Shown: piece after piece, positions 63,285 through 64,000 of the stretch
Numbering within the stretch: position 1 is the first letter of the stretch
Layout: each line of letters opens with the position of its first letter
DNA from: Acidovorax kalamii
GTDB lineage: Bacteria > Pseudomonadota > Gammaproteobacteria > Burkholderiales > Burkholderiaceae_C
DNA length: 64,000 nt
Direction: 5' to 3'
Assembly (NCBI RefSeq): GCF_002245625.1
Contig: NZ_NOIG01000001.1
Location: forward strand, 124,001 to 188,000
Made by a program: the position numbers and the translations under genes
The notes under the pieces: model-generated
Told to the model about the DNA's origin: nothing
What the model saw: only the letters and a program-made list of their open reading frames with translations
Database searches by the model: none

Positions 63285-63920
63285 ATGGCCACTGCCACTG
63301 ATCGCTCCTCCGCCAACCTGCAGGCATTGATCCGCGCGGCCGCCGCGGGTGATCATGCCGCCTTCGCGCAGGTCTACCAGCGCACCCATGTGCATCTGTT
63401 TGGCGTTGCCGTGCGTATGTTGGGGCAAGGACAGGCGGCAGAGGACGTGCTGCAAGAGGCGTATGTGAGCATCTGGAAAAACGCTGGAAGCTACCGCAGC
63501 GAAGTGGGTGGGCAACCTGTCCAGCCCATGACATGGCTGATTGCCATTGTGCGCAACAAGGCGCTGGACGCTTTGCGCGCCCGTGCGCGGCGGCCCGAAA
63601 GCGCCTGGAACGACACCACCGAGCCCGCAGGCGGTGAGGCGGAAGGCAGCGACGCGCCGGATGCTGCATCTGCATGGGCCACCGCACCCAGCGCGCAGCA
63701 CCTGCTTGAGCAGGCCACCCAGGCGCTGCGCATCGACGGCTGCATGAATGCGCTGGACGGGAGCCACCGGCAAAGTCTGGCGCTGGCCTATTACCAAGGC
63801 CTGTCGCATTCCGAGGTGGCGGCGCAGATGGGCGCGCCACTGGGCTCTGTCAAGGCGTGGATTCGGCGGGGCCTGGAACGTCTGAAAAACTGCCTGGCCG
63901 CGCAAGGGGTGGGCGCATGA
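63285..63920 (+). CDS. ECF-type RNA polymerase sigma factor, paralogue
   Basis: A 211-residue group IV sigma factor. Region 2 (AAEDVLQEAYVSIWKNAGSYRS) and region 4 (LGSVKAWIRRGLERLK) closely match the sigma factor at 38458; the linker between them is longer and Ala/Asp-rich. It is followed, overlapping by 4 nt, by the start of a matching anti-sigma gene. The ATCC-N16-CGTAT motif is not visible upstream, so it probably reads a different promoter. The ATG at 63285 gives the normal N-terminus; the longer frame overlaps dinB. Confidence 0.93.
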   Translation: MATATDRSSANLQALIRAAAAGDHAAFAQVYQRTHVHLFGVAVRMLGQGQAAEDVLQEAYVSIWKNAGSYRSEVGGQPVQPMTWLIAIVRNKALDALRARARRPESAWNDTTEPAGGEAEGSDAPDAASAWATAPSAQHLLEQATQALRIDGCMNALDGSHRQSLALAYYQGLSHSEVAAQMGAPLGSVKAWIRRGLERLKNCLAAQGVGA

Positions 63921-64000
63921 GATACACCCATCCCGCGCTGCTGGACCACCTGGCGTCTGCCTATGTGCTGGGCACCCTGGGCGGCGGTGCGCGCCGCCGG
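63917..64000 (+). CDS. Anti-sigma factor, 5' end only
   Basis: The first 28 codons of a gene cut by the window edge. The visible residues (PALLDHLASAYVLGTLGGGARRR) match the start of the anti-sigma factor at 39044 (PDLLDRLAASYALGTLRGGARRR). It overlaps the sigma stop codon as ATGA. The rest is not in view. Confidence 0.8.
   Translation, partial: MRYTHPALLDHLASAYVLGTLGGGARRR

Overview
The window is very GC-rich, densely coded chromosomal DNA of a betaproteobacterium. Comamonadaceae is the most likely family and Acidovorax or a close relative the best guess. This rests on protein character, on the two 'Bug' tricarboxylate receptors, on the argH-algZ-algR order, and on a family of short GATAGCT / GCGCTTnnnnGGACAnGCGC repeats that I recall as typical of Comamonadaceae genomes. 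I see no rRNA, tRNA, CRISPR array, prophage or insertion sequence. Most genes are complete; the last gene runs off the right edge.

Layout. 1-5.1 kb: DUF2782 protein and divergent polA, a NIPSNAP/PEP-mutase-like pair, an ABM monooxygenase. 5.4-11.2 kb: two glutathione S-transferases, then an amino-acid island made of a NocR-like LysR regulator, a DadA-like FAD dehydrogenase, an orphan amino-acid receptor and an Asp/Glu racemase. 11.2-24.7 kb: a diguanylate cyclase with four PAS repeats, dienelactone hydrolase, ZIP metal transporter, lipoprotein, Bug receptor, the AlgR/AlgZ-type two-component pair divergent from argH, a second Bug receptor, a CHASE-GGDEF cyclase and a ferritin-like protein. 24.9-34.0 kb: a bacterial alpha-2-macroglobulin, two small membrane proteins and penicillin-binding protein 1C in one operon. 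34.1-37.8 kb: a PAS-GGDEF cyclase and an FMN lactate-type dehydrogenase.

37.8-43.2 kb is the most interesting part. An ECF sigma factor and its anti-sigma sit between a divergent cytochrome c gene and a downstream operon of DUF3034 protein, exported truncated haemoglobin and cupredoxin. All three transcription units (cytochrome c, sigma factor, DUF3034 operon) carry the same promoter-like motif, ATCC-N16-CGTAT, 47-59 nt before the start codon. I read this as a self-contained, autoregulated envelope regulon for haem/copper proteins. A paralogous ECF/anti-sigma pair begins at the right end of the window.

43.4-51.4 kb: one tightly overlapping seven-gene operon (Pot-type ABC transporter plus a three-part FAD/2Fe-2S amino-acid or opine dehydrogenase) divergent from an IclR regulator, with tandem TATTCC palindromes between them. 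51.6-53.7 kb: small genes (TipAS domain, GNAT, DUF4336, a membrane orphan). 53.9-61.8 kb: a LysR regulator divergent from an amino-acid catabolic operon (AmaB-like aldehyde dehydrogenase, FAD oxidase, receptor, aminotransferase, TPP decarboxylase-like enzyme). 61.8-64 kb: DinB with an unusual insertion, then the second ECF sigma and anti-sigma.

All calls are by eye from the sequence and family knowledge; no database search was possible.
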